Notes: a model not told the origin generated them from the sequence alone. A stretch of DNA of 5,841 bases from Taibaiella sp. (GCA_019454705.1 JACFNS010000177.1:1-5841); one strand, 5' to 3'. Counted from the first letter of the stretch, positions 1-5,734 are shown. A program made the numbers and translations.

Positions 1-217
1 CAAGGCCTATTTGAATATTTGCGGAACTATTGAGGTCTATAATCAGTTTTTCCAGGTTCTCCTCCTGGTCCTCAGTGAATAAGTCCTCAAAATCGTTTAC
101 CCATCCCGTGGCTTGCGGAAAGCCTTGACGAGTGGTATCGTCGCCGTCTTGTGCTTTGCATGAGCCCAAAACTAATGCTGACACCAATAACGCAAATACT
201 ACAATCTCCTTTATCAT
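1..217 (-). CDS. TPM-domain lipoprotein, N-terminal part (cut by window edge)
   Basis: Reading leftwards from the ATG at 217-215, 72 codons are open to the window edge, so the C-terminus is missing. Residues 1-20 form a lipoprotein signal peptide: Lys3, a hydrophobic stretch, and the lipobox LGSC with Cys20 as the lipidated residue. After a polar linker, residues 38-72 (GWVNDFEDLFTEDQEENLEK and onward, then NIQIGL) resemble the start of a TPM domain (YgcG/TPM_phosphatase family, Pfam PF04536), whose members begin with a V-x-D-x-x-x-x-L pattern, an acidic helix, and a strand leading to 'iavv'. TPM proteins are envelope-associated; some have phosphatase activity and others assist photosystem or respiratory assembly, so the substrate cannot be given. 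The gene diverges from the M2 peptidase across 100 bp. There is only one Met, so the start is unambiguous. The lipoprotein call is firm; the TPM call rests on about 35 residues. Confidence 0.72.
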   Translation of the reverse strand, partial: MIKEIVVFALLVSALVLGSCKAQDGDDTTRQGFPQATGWVNDFEDLFTEDQEENLEKLIIDLNSSANIQIGL

Positions 218-222
218 AATTC

Positions 223-294
223 AAAGTAATGAAAAAGCTGAAAAAACATCACCCCAACAGGGTTACACAGCCCTTACCAAATAATCATTACTTT
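223..294. promoter_or_regulatory. 10-bp inverted repeat in the divergent intergenic region
   Basis: AAAGTAATGA (223-232) and TCATTACTTT (285-294) are perfect reverse complements lying between the divergent TPM and M2 peptidase genes. Each divergent gene therefore reads TCATTACTTT towards its own start. On the minus side it runs into TTACTTTG, 7 of 8 to the Bacteroidota -7 box TAnnTTTG. On the plus side it runs into TACTTTTA. The symmetry may be two copies of a core promoter element or a shared operator. The minus-side copy ends only 4 nt before the ATG, so a transcript from it would be nearly leaderless. Inferred from sequence only. Confidence 0.35.
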
Positions 295-296
295 TA
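289..296 (+). promoter_or_regulatory. putative -7 promoter box of the M2 peptidase gene
   Basis: TACTTTTA matches the Bacteroidota -7 consensus TAnnTTTG except for the last base. It ends 21 nt before the ATG at 318, almost the same distance as the exact boxes of the two downstream plus-strand genes. No convincing TTG -33 element was found at the usual spacing. The leader is A-rich with no Shine-Dalgarno sequence, normal for this phylum. Confidence 0.4.
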
Positions 297-317
297 GTTT
301 CAAATAAAATAAATCAG

Positions 318-2123
318 ATGAAAAATTTCATTCCGGCACTATGCCTGTCGGCGGTATTATTCTTTTCGTGCAACAATGGTGGTGGCGATGTCCAGAAAGA
401 CGCACAGGCTTTTATTGACAGCTATACAGAGCAATATGTAGAGTTATATGCCAACTCCAGCGAGGCGCAGTGGAAATTCAACACCGAGATAGTGGAAGGC
501 GATACTGCCAACAAGGTAGCCGCACAAAAAGCTGATGTAGCCATGGCGGCATTCACGGGTAGTAAAGAGAATATAGAGCAGGCTAAGAAATTCCTGGAGC
601 AGAAAGGCAAGCTGACCGATATACAGGTAAAACAACTGGAGGTGATACTATACGCAGCAGCCAACAATCCTGCAACGGTGGCCGATGTGGTGAAAGAACG
701 CATCAAGGCTGAAACTAACCAGACCGAAAAACTCTACGGCTACCAGTATATGCTGGATGGCAAAAAAGTAAGCACCAACGATATAGACGGCATACTCAAG
801 GATGAAGTAAACCTGGACACACGCCTGGCTGCATGGACTGCCAGTAAAGAAGTAGGACCCACGCTGAAAGACGGCTTGGTGAACCTGCGCAACCTGCGCA
901 ACAAAACTGTGCAGGCGCTCAACTATAACGATTACTTCAGCTACCAGGTGAGCGACTATGATATGACCTCGGACGAAATGATGCAGACCATGGAGCGCCT
1001 GATGGATGAAATGTACCCCCTGTACCGCGAGTTGCATACATGGATGCGCTACGAGCTGGCGAAGAAATACGGAGTAACCGATGTGCCCGACTACCTGCCC
1101 GCGCACTGGCTACCCAACCGCTGGGGGCAGGACTGGAGCCCTGCTGTGACGGTTGAGGGCCTGGACATCAACGCCGTGCTGAAAGAGAAAACCCCTGAGT
1201 GGATTGTGAAAGAAGGCGAGAAGTTGTACACCAGTATCGGCTTCCCCGCGCTGCCCGAAACTTTCTGGACAAAATCGAACCTGTACCCATACCCCAACGA
1301 CTCGAACGTAAAGAAGAACAACCACGCATCGGCATGGCATATGGACCTGAACAATGATGTGCGCAGCCTGATGAGCGTAGAACCTAATGCAGAATGGTGG
1401 GAGACCGCCAACCACGAGCTGGGGCATATCTATTACTACATGACCTATACCAATCCTGACGTGCCGCCACTGCTGCGCGGAGGCGCCAACCGTGCCTACC
1501 ACGAAGCTATAGGCAGCATGATGGGTATGGCCGCTATGCAGAAGCCTTACTTAGTTGACCGCGGACTGGTAAGCGCAGATGCGCAAACCAACGAAGTACA
1601 GAGCCTGCTGAAAGAAGCAATGAACTCTGTAGTGTTCATGTTCTTCTCCTGCGGTACGATGAGCCATTTTGAGCGCGACCTGTATGTGAACAACCTGCCT
1701 GCGGACCAGTTTAATGCCAAATGGTGGGAGTATGCGAAGAAGTACCAAGGCATTGTACCTCCCGGCGAGCGTGGCGAAGAATACACAGACGCTGCTACTA
1801 AAACACATATCAACGACGATCCCGCGCAGTACTACGATTATGCGCTGTCTTATGTGATACTGTACCAGCTGCACAACCATATAGCCAAAAACATACTGAA
1901 GCAGGACCCCCGCGCTACTAACTACTACGGCAAAAAAGAAATCGGCGACTTCCTGAAAAAGATAACCTACCCCGGAGCATCCAAAGACTGGAGAACAGTA
2001 CTGAAAGAAAGCACCGGGGACGAGCTGAACGCTAAAGCCATGCTGGAATACTTTGACCCACTCGTAAGCTGGCTGAAAGAACAAAACAACGGTAGGGTGT
2101 ATAGCTTGCCGGAGAAGTTATAG
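318..2123 (+). CDS. M2-family zinc dipeptidyl carboxypeptidase lipoprotein (ACE homologue)
   Basis: This 601-residue protein is a full-length single-domain member of peptidase family M2 (peptidyl-dipeptidase A, angiotensin-converting enzyme), which removes C-terminal dipeptides using one zinc ion. Residues 1-18 are a lipoprotein signal (LFFSC, Cys18), so it is predicted to be envelope-anchored, probably helping peptide breakdown. The zinc site is complete: HELGH at 366-370 with catalytic Glu367, and Glu396 in RGGANRAYHEAIG as third ligand, two residues further on than in human testis ACE. Other matches to known ACE substrate residues are HASAW at 336-340 (ACE His353), Lys495 and His497 (Lys511, His513), and Tyr505 and Tyr508 (Tyr520, Tyr523). 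The arginine that binds the second chloride in ACE (Arg522) is replaced by Asp507. The GTGGTGAGCDV-like low-complexity stretch after Cys18 is a short Gly/Asn tether. The gene is visibly more GC-rich in third positions than the convergent gene at 2186-2608. It stands alone, with its own promoter box and a terminator. Confidence 0.95.
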   Translation: MKNFIPALCLSAVLFFSCNNGGGDVQKDAQAFIDSYTEQYVELYANSSEAQWKFNTEIVEGDTANKVAAQKADVAMAAFTGSKENIEQAKKFLEQKGKLTDIQVKQLEVILYAAANNPATVADVVKERIKAETNQTEKLYGYQYMLDGKKVSTNDIDGILKDEVNLDTRLAAWTASKEVGPTLKDGLVNLRNLRNKTVQALNYNDYFSYQVSDYDMTSDEMMQTMERLMDEMYPLYRELHTWMRYELAKKYGVTDVPDYLPAHWLPNRWGQDWSPAVTVEGLDINAVLKEKTPEWIVKEGEKLYTSIGFPALPETFWTKSNLYPYPNDSNVKKNNHASAWHMDLNNDVRSLMSVEPNAEWWETANHELGHIYYYMTYTNPDVPPLLRGGANRAYHEAIGSMMGMAAMQKPYLVDRGLVSADAQTNEVQSLLKEAMNSVVFMFFSCGTMSHFERDLYVNNLPADQFNAKWWEYAKKYQGIVPPGERGEEYTDAATKTHINDDPAQYYDYALSYVILYQLHNHIAKNILKQDPRATNYYGKKEIGDFLKKITYPGASKDWRTVLKESTGDELNAKAMLEYFDPLVSWLKEQNNGRVYSLPEKL

Positions 2124-2132
2124 AACAGTAAA

Positions 2133-2156
2133 CTGCCGGGTGTTAACACCCGGCAG
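2133..2156. terminator. 24-bp perfect palindrome, likely bidirectional terminator
   Basis: CTGCCGGGTGTT is followed directly by its exact reverse complement. It begins 9 nt after the peptidase stop codon and 29 nt beyond the stop of the convergent minus-strand gene. The GC-rich stem can form in either transcript. On the plus strand it is followed by CAATATAT, without a real T-tract; on the minus strand it is followed by TTTACTG, slightly more terminator-like. Position between convergent genes is the main support for the function. Confidence 0.65.
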
Positions 2157-2185
2157 CAATATATGTAGAAAACAGATACTAATCA

Positions 2186-2608
2186 CTATTCACAATTAAC
2201 CCTACATGAAGGGCCTTTAAGAATTCTATAAGTCCCGTTCTCACCACTTACATAAACATCTGAAAAAAGAAAAAACAGGCGTGAGCCTGACTCTATAGCT
2301 TTTTTATAATGTTCCCATGCTTCTCCGGTAAGCTTATTACCTACTACTTTAAATGGGCCTATACCTTCACCTCTGGGTAGTGAGATAATATACTCGAAAC
2401 TATCAACCGTATAACCTGTATTGGCAGGAAGAATAGAAAGTGTATTGTTTGTAAGAAATTCTTCTTTTGTTTGACAAAATTTACATGAGCCAAAACAAAT
2501 AGTTAAAGTAGGGCTACTTTTATTAATCTGTGTACTTGAGTCGATCATTGATTGCCCTATAGTGTTATTACTGAACAGCATGCAGAATAATAACAGGAAA
2601 ATGCGCAT
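2186..2608 (-). CDS. small secreted protein resembling the GldM C-terminal domain
   Basis: The protein has 140 residues counting from the ATG at 2608; a TTG two codons upstream is in frame but is less likely to be the start. Residues 1-19 (basic Arg2, hydrophobic core, ending TIGQ) look like a Sec signal peptide. Residues about 64-138 follow the pattern of the GldM C-terminal domain: a 'GYxVxSFEYxIxxPRG' strand pair, a conserved Gly-Asn and an acidic helix (93-106), then GSRLFF, DVYV, an ENGTYRIL turn and a closing strand. GldM is a gliding/T9SS motor protein, but this protein lacks its long N-terminal part, so it is at most a stand-alone relative of one domain. Five cysteines remain after cleavage: Cys38, Cys42, Cys45 (CxxxCxxC) and Cys135, Cys139, possibly disulfides or a metal site. 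A weak -7-like TATCTTCA lies at 2640-2633. Function unknown; the fold assignment is tentative. Confidence 0.7.
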   Translation of the reverse strand: MRIFLLLFCMLFSNNTIGQSMIDSSTQINKSSPTLTICFGSCKFCQTKEEFLTNNTLSILPANTGYTVDSFEYIISLPRGEGIGPFKVVGNKLTGEAWEHYKKAIESGSRLFFLFSDVYVSGENGTYRILKGPSCRVNCE

Positions 2609-2656
2609 AAGCAATCGAATTTACATGGATAATGAAGATACGTCATTTCATTTGCT

Positions 2657-2697
2657 AAGTAAAAATGCCCCGTTGGCTTGCCGCGGGATTTTTACTT
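2657..2697. repeat. 10-bp perfect inverted repeat with GC-rich interior
   Basis: AAGTAAAAAT (2657-2666) pairs exactly with ATTTTTACTT (2688-2697). The 21-nt interior can add a CCCG/CGGG pairing. On the plus strand the stem runs into TTTTTCG (2696-2702), which makes it terminator-like for plus-strand transcription, although no plus-strand gene ends here. It could protect the downstream promoter from read-through, or be one arm of a repeat element. Confidence 0.55.
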
Positions 2698-2705
2698 TTT
2701 CGCCC

Positions 2706-2728
2706 TTGTTGGTGTTCTTCACCAACAA
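2706..2728. repeat. 9-bp perfect hairpin, TTCTT loop
   Basis: TTGTTGGTG (2706-2714), loop TTCTT, then CACCAACAA (2720-2728). It lies 8 nt to the right of the preceding inverted repeat, and both fall inside the minus-strand open frame at 2648-2842. The stem is exact, so chance is unlikely, but its role is unknown. Confidence 0.55.
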
Positions 2729-2832
2729 ACCTCGCGTAGGAAGAGAATCCACATCACGGCCAAAGCCGGTAGTGGTTATCAAAGCCGTCTTGATAATTTC
2801 ATGACTTAGGTTTTCATAATCACAAGTATCAT

Positions 2833-2840
2833 TATATTTG
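2833..2840 (+). promoter_or_regulatory. -7 promoter box of the ELWxxDGT-repeat gene
   Basis: TATATTTG is an exact match to the Bacteroidota -7 consensus TAnnTTTG and ends 20 nt before the ATG at 2861. A T-rich stretch (GGTTTTC, about 2809-2815) sits at roughly -33 distance, but there is no clean TTG. Confidence 0.6.
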
Positions 2841-2860
2841 CCCTATCAAAATATACCTAT

Positions 2861-4561
2861 ATGAAATACCTGATAATCCTGATTGCTGCACTGATTATGT
2901 GCATGGATACCCAAGCGCAATTAGTACTCTTAAAAGACATCAATCCTGGCCCCGCAGGTTCTAAGCCTATTGTGTTGGGTGTCAATAGTAAAGGCCTGGT
3001 ATTTATTGTCGCCAATGACGGCACACATGGCAATGAGTTATGGGTAAGTGATGGGACAACCCAGGGCACCCAAATGCTGAAAGATATTAATCCGGGTGCA
3101 AAAGATGGCATCCATAATACGATAAACAATGCCATCCATAAGCAAATAAGCATTATGTATCAGGACAAGCTATACTTTTTTGCCAACGATGGGGTGCACG
3201 GCAATGAACTGTGGATATCTGACGGTACTACAACAGGCACATACATGATTAAAGACATTTATCCGGGACTGGGTTGGGCGGATAACTGGCATGCAGATTT
3301 AGTAGGATATAATAACAAGGTATATTTCAGGGCGGATGATAGTGTGCATGGATATGAACTTTGGAGAACTGACGGAACAGATAAAGGCACGCAGATGGTA
3401 ATTGATTTGTCGGATACTGTAAACAGTTATCCGCATTATATGTATGTGGCTAATGGAAAGATTTATTTTGCTGCACATACCCACCCTCTCTTTAAGCACA
3501 CCACTTGGTATTATACGGACGGTACTGCTAATGGCACCAAGGCAGTGAGCCGCCACGAAAGCCGCTTTATAAGCCCCCTTGGGCCATTGACGCAGTATAA
3601 AGGAGATTTATATTTTACGGGTGACCACTATATTTCACCGGCTACAGGTGGTGGAAGTTCTGATGTGTGTAGAATAACGAACGATACCGCTTATCTTTTT
3701 GGCATACTGGATTCTGTCAGCGGTGGAAGCTCAGGTCCTGAACTGTTTACTACCGGTTTTGATAAGCTGTTTTTCCGTGCCATGAACCGTATGGAATTGT
3801 GGGCAACGGATGGGACGCTCTCAGGTACTAAAAGAATACATAAGTCTTTAGGCGTTGTCACACCTATTACCGAAGTAAATGGGAGGTTCATCTTTTCTGC
3901 ACCAATACCTAATGTTTATGCCATGCCGTTTTGGAGTATAGATAGCACGCTCATAAATGCAATGGAGTTAAAAGACAATGACTCGGGAAGGCAATACTAT
4001 GGCCATTCTTTGGATATTTTTTACGACCTGGCAACTTACAGGCGGTATAACAACTACACTACTACCCACAATAATCAACTGTATTTTTATGGCGCGTTTT
4101 CTAATATAGAAGCTCATTTGTGGACGACGAATGGATCAGATACAGGAACAATGATGATGGCAAGGGCTAATAAATCTGGTTCAGATTCTGTAATTATGAT
4201 AACAGTTATAGATAGCATGGTATGGGTGACTTGTACTGACGGGTCTACGGGTACTGAATTATATCTGTCGAAATTAACACCCGACCCCAAATTATCTGTA
4301 AGTGGAATAGTACAAGACAAGACAGTAGCTATACATCCTAATCCTAACAAAGGGATATTTACTGTAACACTGAATAACAGTAATTTCCTGAATGGGTACT
4401 TACAGGTAACAGATATCACAGGTAAGGATATGTATAATCAAAGTATCAATAAAGGTAGCCGGGAAGTACAAGTTCATCTACCGACGTTAACTACAGGTAT
4501 TTATATAGTATCAGTAAATCTTGATGGGTATTTACTGACAGGTAAGATATTCGTGGAGTAA
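2861..4561 (+). CDS. secreted ELWxxDGT-repeat protein with T9SS C-terminal sorting domain
   Basis: This 566-residue protein has a Sec signal peptide at residues 1-20 (Lys2, hydrophobic core, ending DTQAQ). Residues 21-470 contain ELWxxDGTxxGT repeats: clear copies at 59-70, 116-127, 166-177 and 312-323, and degenerate ones at 216-226 (WYYTDGT), 357-371 and 419-430 (HLWTTNGS). The first copies are preceded by NDGxHGNE and followed by KDIxPG. Such repeats (TIGRFAM ELWxxDGT_rpt) recur about every 50 residues and probably form a beta-propeller; that fold is inferred. Residues about 485-566 form a type A T9SS sorting domain (HPNPNKGIF at 492-500, VTDITGK, then GIYIVSV at 546-552 and a final GKIFVE), so the protein should cross the outer membrane by T9SS and be released or attached to the surface. 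No catalytic residues are evident; adhesion or glycan binding are guesses. It has its own promoter box and a hairpin at its stop codon. Confidence 0.93.
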   Translation: MKYLIILIAALIMCMDTQAQLVLLKDINPGPAGSKPIVLGVNSKGLVFIVANDGTHGNELWVSDGTTQGTQMLKDINPGAKDGIHNTINNAIHKQISIMYQDKLYFFANDGVHGNELWISDGTTTGTYMIKDIYPGLGWADNWHADLVGYNNKVYFRADDSVHGYELWRTDGTDKGTQMVIDLSDTVNSYPHYMYVANGKIYFAAHTHPLFKHTTWYYTDGTANGTKAVSRHESRFISPLGPLTQYKGDLYFTGDHYISPATGGGSSDVCRITNDTAYLFGILDSVSGGSSGPELFTTGFDKLFFRAMNRMELWATDGTLSGTKRIHKSLGVVTPITEVNGRFIFSAPIPNVYAMPFWSIDSTLINAMELKDNDSGRQYYGHSLDIFYDLATYRRYNNYTTTHNNQLYFYGAFSNIEAHLWTTNGSDTGTMMMARANKSGSDSVIMITVIDSMVWVTCTDGSTGTELYLSKLTPDPKLSVSGIVQDKTVAIHPNPNKGIFTVTLNNSNFLNGYLQVTDITGKDMYNQSINKGSREVQVHLPTLTTGIYIVSVNLDGYLLTGKIFVE

Positions 4562-4584
4562 CCCCACGCTAAAGCATGGGGTTA
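4559..4584 (+). terminator. hairpin overlapping the stop codon of the repeat-protein gene
   Basis: TAACCCCA (4559-4566, beginning with the stop codon itself) pairs with TGGGGTTA (4577-4584). Inside, GC-TAAA-GC adds two pairs after a C/A mismatch. There is no T-tract, so it may act as an mRNA 3'-end stabiliser or a weak or factor-dependent terminator rather than a classical intrinsic one. Confidence 0.5.
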
Positions 4585-4663
4585 ACTGGAAGAGAAGTGA
4601 TGCCTCATGCACTAACTCCGACTTTTAAGTAGGGGGAAAGAATGAAGATTAACATGCTTTAGC
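4568..4663. repeat. 11-bp long-range inverted repeat in the 4562-4724 intergenic region
   Basis: GCTAAAGCATG (4568-4578) is the exact reverse complement of CATGCTTTAGC (4653-4663), 74 bp further on. The left arm covers the loop and part of the 3' stem of the stop-codon hairpin, so the two structures exclude each other. It may be a folded 3' UTR or the two ends of a small repeat. Confidence 0.4.
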
Positions 4664-4695
4664 CATGACAAACGATGCTATTGGTGACATTTCAC

Positions 4696-4703
4696 TATAT
4701 TTG
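4696..4703 (+). promoter_or_regulatory. -7 promoter box of the lipoprotein gene at 4725
   Basis: TATATTTG matches the Bacteroidota -7 consensus exactly and ends 21 nt before the ATG. The nearest TTG (4681-4683) is only 12 nt upstream, too close for a normal -33 element, so the upstream element is unassigned. Confidence 0.55.
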
Positions 4704-4724
4704 ATATAACTAAATCATATTCCT

Positions 4725-5363
4725 ATGAAGTACCTGTTGTTAATCATGGCCACCGCTATCACTTTCTGTTCCTGCGACAGAAACAACTATGCCCTGACCG
4801 GCAAACTTAACTGCCCTCCGTACGATGCTACCTTTCTCAACACATGGTTTCCATACGAACAGGGCGCAACCTACTACTATAAGGGTAATGTCGATTACAA
4901 GCACTGGCTGAAAATAGATAAGGTTACTTACAATGATGGTGATGAGTCAGCTGGTTGCACTATGCCCACCGAGTGTTTGCCCGCAGGTGTTATTTCTGCG
5001 CACAGGGATAAATCACAACACAATAAAATATGGTTCAATGTTATACACGGAATCAGCAGCATGTATGGCGAACAGGTTACATTGGTATGGAACAGTGATA
5101 ATGTATATCTGAAAGTAAATGATGACGGGACTTTAGTGCCGGACCCTTTATATTACGATAGGCAGGAATCATTTTACCAGGAAAGGAAGCCTGTAGTAAT
5201 ACATCATACAGAATTGTGGCTGAATGAGGTTTTATATACTGATGTTTACGAGATTTACCCGTCGCTTGAAGATGTTGTATCTACCCGCAAGTTGTACCTG
5301 GCAAAGGGCCACGGAGTGGTAGGATTTCAGACAGTGGGAGAGACTTATTTCTGGAAAGAATAA
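4725..5363 (+). CDS. lipoprotein of unknown function
   Basis: This 212-residue protein starts at an ATG 21 nt after an exact -7 box. Residues 1-17 form a lipoprotein signal (Lys2, hydrophobic core, FCSC with Cys17 as the likely lipidation site, though Phe at -3 and Cys at -2 are not ideal). The mature part is rich in Tyr, Trp and Asp and appears mainly beta-stranded: WFPYEQGATYYYKGN (41-55) followed by strands, Cys30, Cys78 and Cys84 available for disulfides, and a C-terminal KLYLAKGHGVVGFQ then ETYFWKE. Many Bacteroidota lipoproteins share such a 'G.....Y' opening and a 'Y.AKGxGVVxF' ending, but I cannot name a family. No enzymatic motif is visible. It is separated from the upstream gene by 163 bp containing inverted repeats and is followed by a REP-like hairpin pair, so it is probably monocistronic. 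Coding status is well supported; function is unknown. Confidence 0.85.
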   Translation: MKYLLLIMATAITFCSCDRNNYALTGKLNCPPYDATFLNTWFPYEQGATYYYKGNVDYKHWLKIDKVTYNDGDESAGCTMPTECLPAGVISAHRDKSQHNKIWFNVIHGISSMYGEQVTLVWNSDNVYLKVNDDGTLVPDPLYYDRQESFYQERKPVVIHHTELWLNEVLYTDVYEIYPSLEDVVSTRKLYLAKGHGVVGFQTVGETYFWKE

Positions 5364-5373
5364 AACTCTCACT

Positions 5374-5420
5374 GGTCCTCATTTGCAACGAGGATCTGCG
5401 GGAACAGCGTTTGCAACGCT
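5374..5420. repeat. REP-like pair of hairpins sharing a TTTGCAA core
   Basis: Hairpin 1 is GGTCCTC (5374-5380) with GAGGATC (5390-5396), including one G-T wobble. Hairpin 2 is AGCGTT (5406-5411) with AACGCT (5415-5420). Both enclose TTTGCAACG although their stems differ, so the loop is conserved while stem bases vary in a paired manner. That is the pattern of a mobile or RNA-structured repeat rather than chance. It begins 11 nt after the lipoprotein stop codon and may also serve as its transcript end. Confidence 0.6.
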
Positions 5421-5545
5421 AAAGATATACGACATTAACAAAATATCACAACAATTTTACGTATATTTACATAATAAATGCAGTTGGGTATATCTACCGC
5501 ATACGTTCTTTGAAATACCTGGCTCTATCATAAATAGGCAGAAAA

Positions 5546-5591
5546 TTGTTCCAAAATTTCAATTCATTTTACCGGGAACATTTTGGAACAA
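5546..5591. repeat. 12-bp perfect inverted repeat, 22-nt spacer
   Basis: TTGTTCCAAAAT (5546-5557) is the exact reverse complement of ATTTTGGAACAA (5580-5591). Within the right half, GGAACA occurs twice exactly 10 bp apart (5575-5580 and 5585-5590), about one helical turn. It could be a hairpin in RNA, a protein-binding site, or an element end; there is no adjacent T-tract on the plus strand. Confidence 0.5.
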
Positions 5592-5621
5592 AACACCAAT
5601 CCACTCACAACCAACTACTTA

Positions 5622-5654
5622 GCAAATTGTGCGCTTTTGTTTTTCCGCAAATTG
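5622..5654. repeat. 8-bp direct repeat GCAAATTG
   Basis: Copies lie at 5622-5629 and 5647-5654, 25 bp apart. Short enough to be chance, but it belongs to a series of short direct repeats leading into the palindrome cluster. Confidence 0.25.
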
Positions 5655-5717
5655 GCAACACTTGTACCGATTGGGCGGTGATTTTGGCAATCCCGTACGT
5701 ACGGGAGCAACACTTGT
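5655..5717. repeat. 11-bp direct repeat GCAACACTTGT
   Basis: Exact copies lie at 5655-5665 and 5707-5717, 52 bp apart; the second directly joins two palindromes. TTGGCAA also occurs twice nearby (5652-5658 and 5684-5690). This suggests a partial duplication or a modular repeat. Confidence 0.45.
5691..5706. repeat. 16-bp perfect palindrome
   Basis: TCCCGTAC is followed immediately by its reverse complement GTACGGGA, with no spacer. It is the first of three adjacent palindromes and could be a dimeric-protein binding site or a cruciform-forming repeat unit. Confidence 0.5.
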
Positions 5718-5733
5718 CCCCCGCTGGCGGGGG
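5718..5733. repeat. GC-rich hairpin CCCCCGC/GCGGGGG
   Basis: CCCCCGC (5718-5724) and GCGGGGG (5727-5733) are exact complements around a TG centre. Very stable as RNA or single-stranded DNA. GGGGGTG at its right end recurs at 5771-5777 just after the third hairpin, suggesting that the two hairpins belong to one repeat unit. Confidence 0.55.
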
Positions 5734-5734
5734 T

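Larger units (their letters stand above)
2648..2842 (-). other. 64-codon open frame without ATG; gene remnant or structured repeat
   Basis: Reading minus, the frame is open from 2842 to the TGA at 2650-2648, flanked upstream by in-frame TAG and TGA. It contains no ATG; the first usable alternative start is TTG at 2782, giving 44 codons. The predicted peptide has a protein-like composition (for example TTGFGRDVDSLPTRG, then GLLVKNTNKGEKVKIP and a final GAFLLSK). An out-of-frame ATGAAATTATC lies at about 2802-2792; one extra A in its A-run would give a natural MKIIKTALIT start in this frame, as if a single base had been lost. Against coding, two strong inverted repeats (2657-2697 and 2706-2728) fill much of it. 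No family was recognised. It lies between the divergent genes at 2608 and 2861, and its upstream end overlaps the latter's promoter. Confidence 0.3.

Noticed and set aside
648..1106. Long minus-strand open frames within the M2 peptidase gene
   Set aside because: They are antisense shadows of a gene with a complete catalytic site; composition is His/Val-rich with no recognisable domain.
2562..2804. 80-codon plus-strand open frame antisense to the 2186-2608 gene start and the 2648-2842 element
   Set aside because: It lacks an ATG at its start, overlaps the signal-peptide region of the better minus-strand gene, and its sequence is the complement of the inverted-repeat block.
5462..5480. Promoter-like TATATTTA followed by an ATG at 5478
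   Set aside because: The frame from that ATG ends after 11 codons and no structured RNA family was recognised, so neither a gene nor an RNA can be supported.
5383..5622. 79-codon plus-strand open frame
   Set aside because: It starts at a TTG inside the REP-like hairpin, crosses the 12-bp inverted repeat, and has no protein-like pattern.
5622..5717. Possible CRISPR array from short direct repeats
   Set aside because: Repeats are 8-11 bp, only two copies each, with unequal spacing, and no cas genes are nearby.
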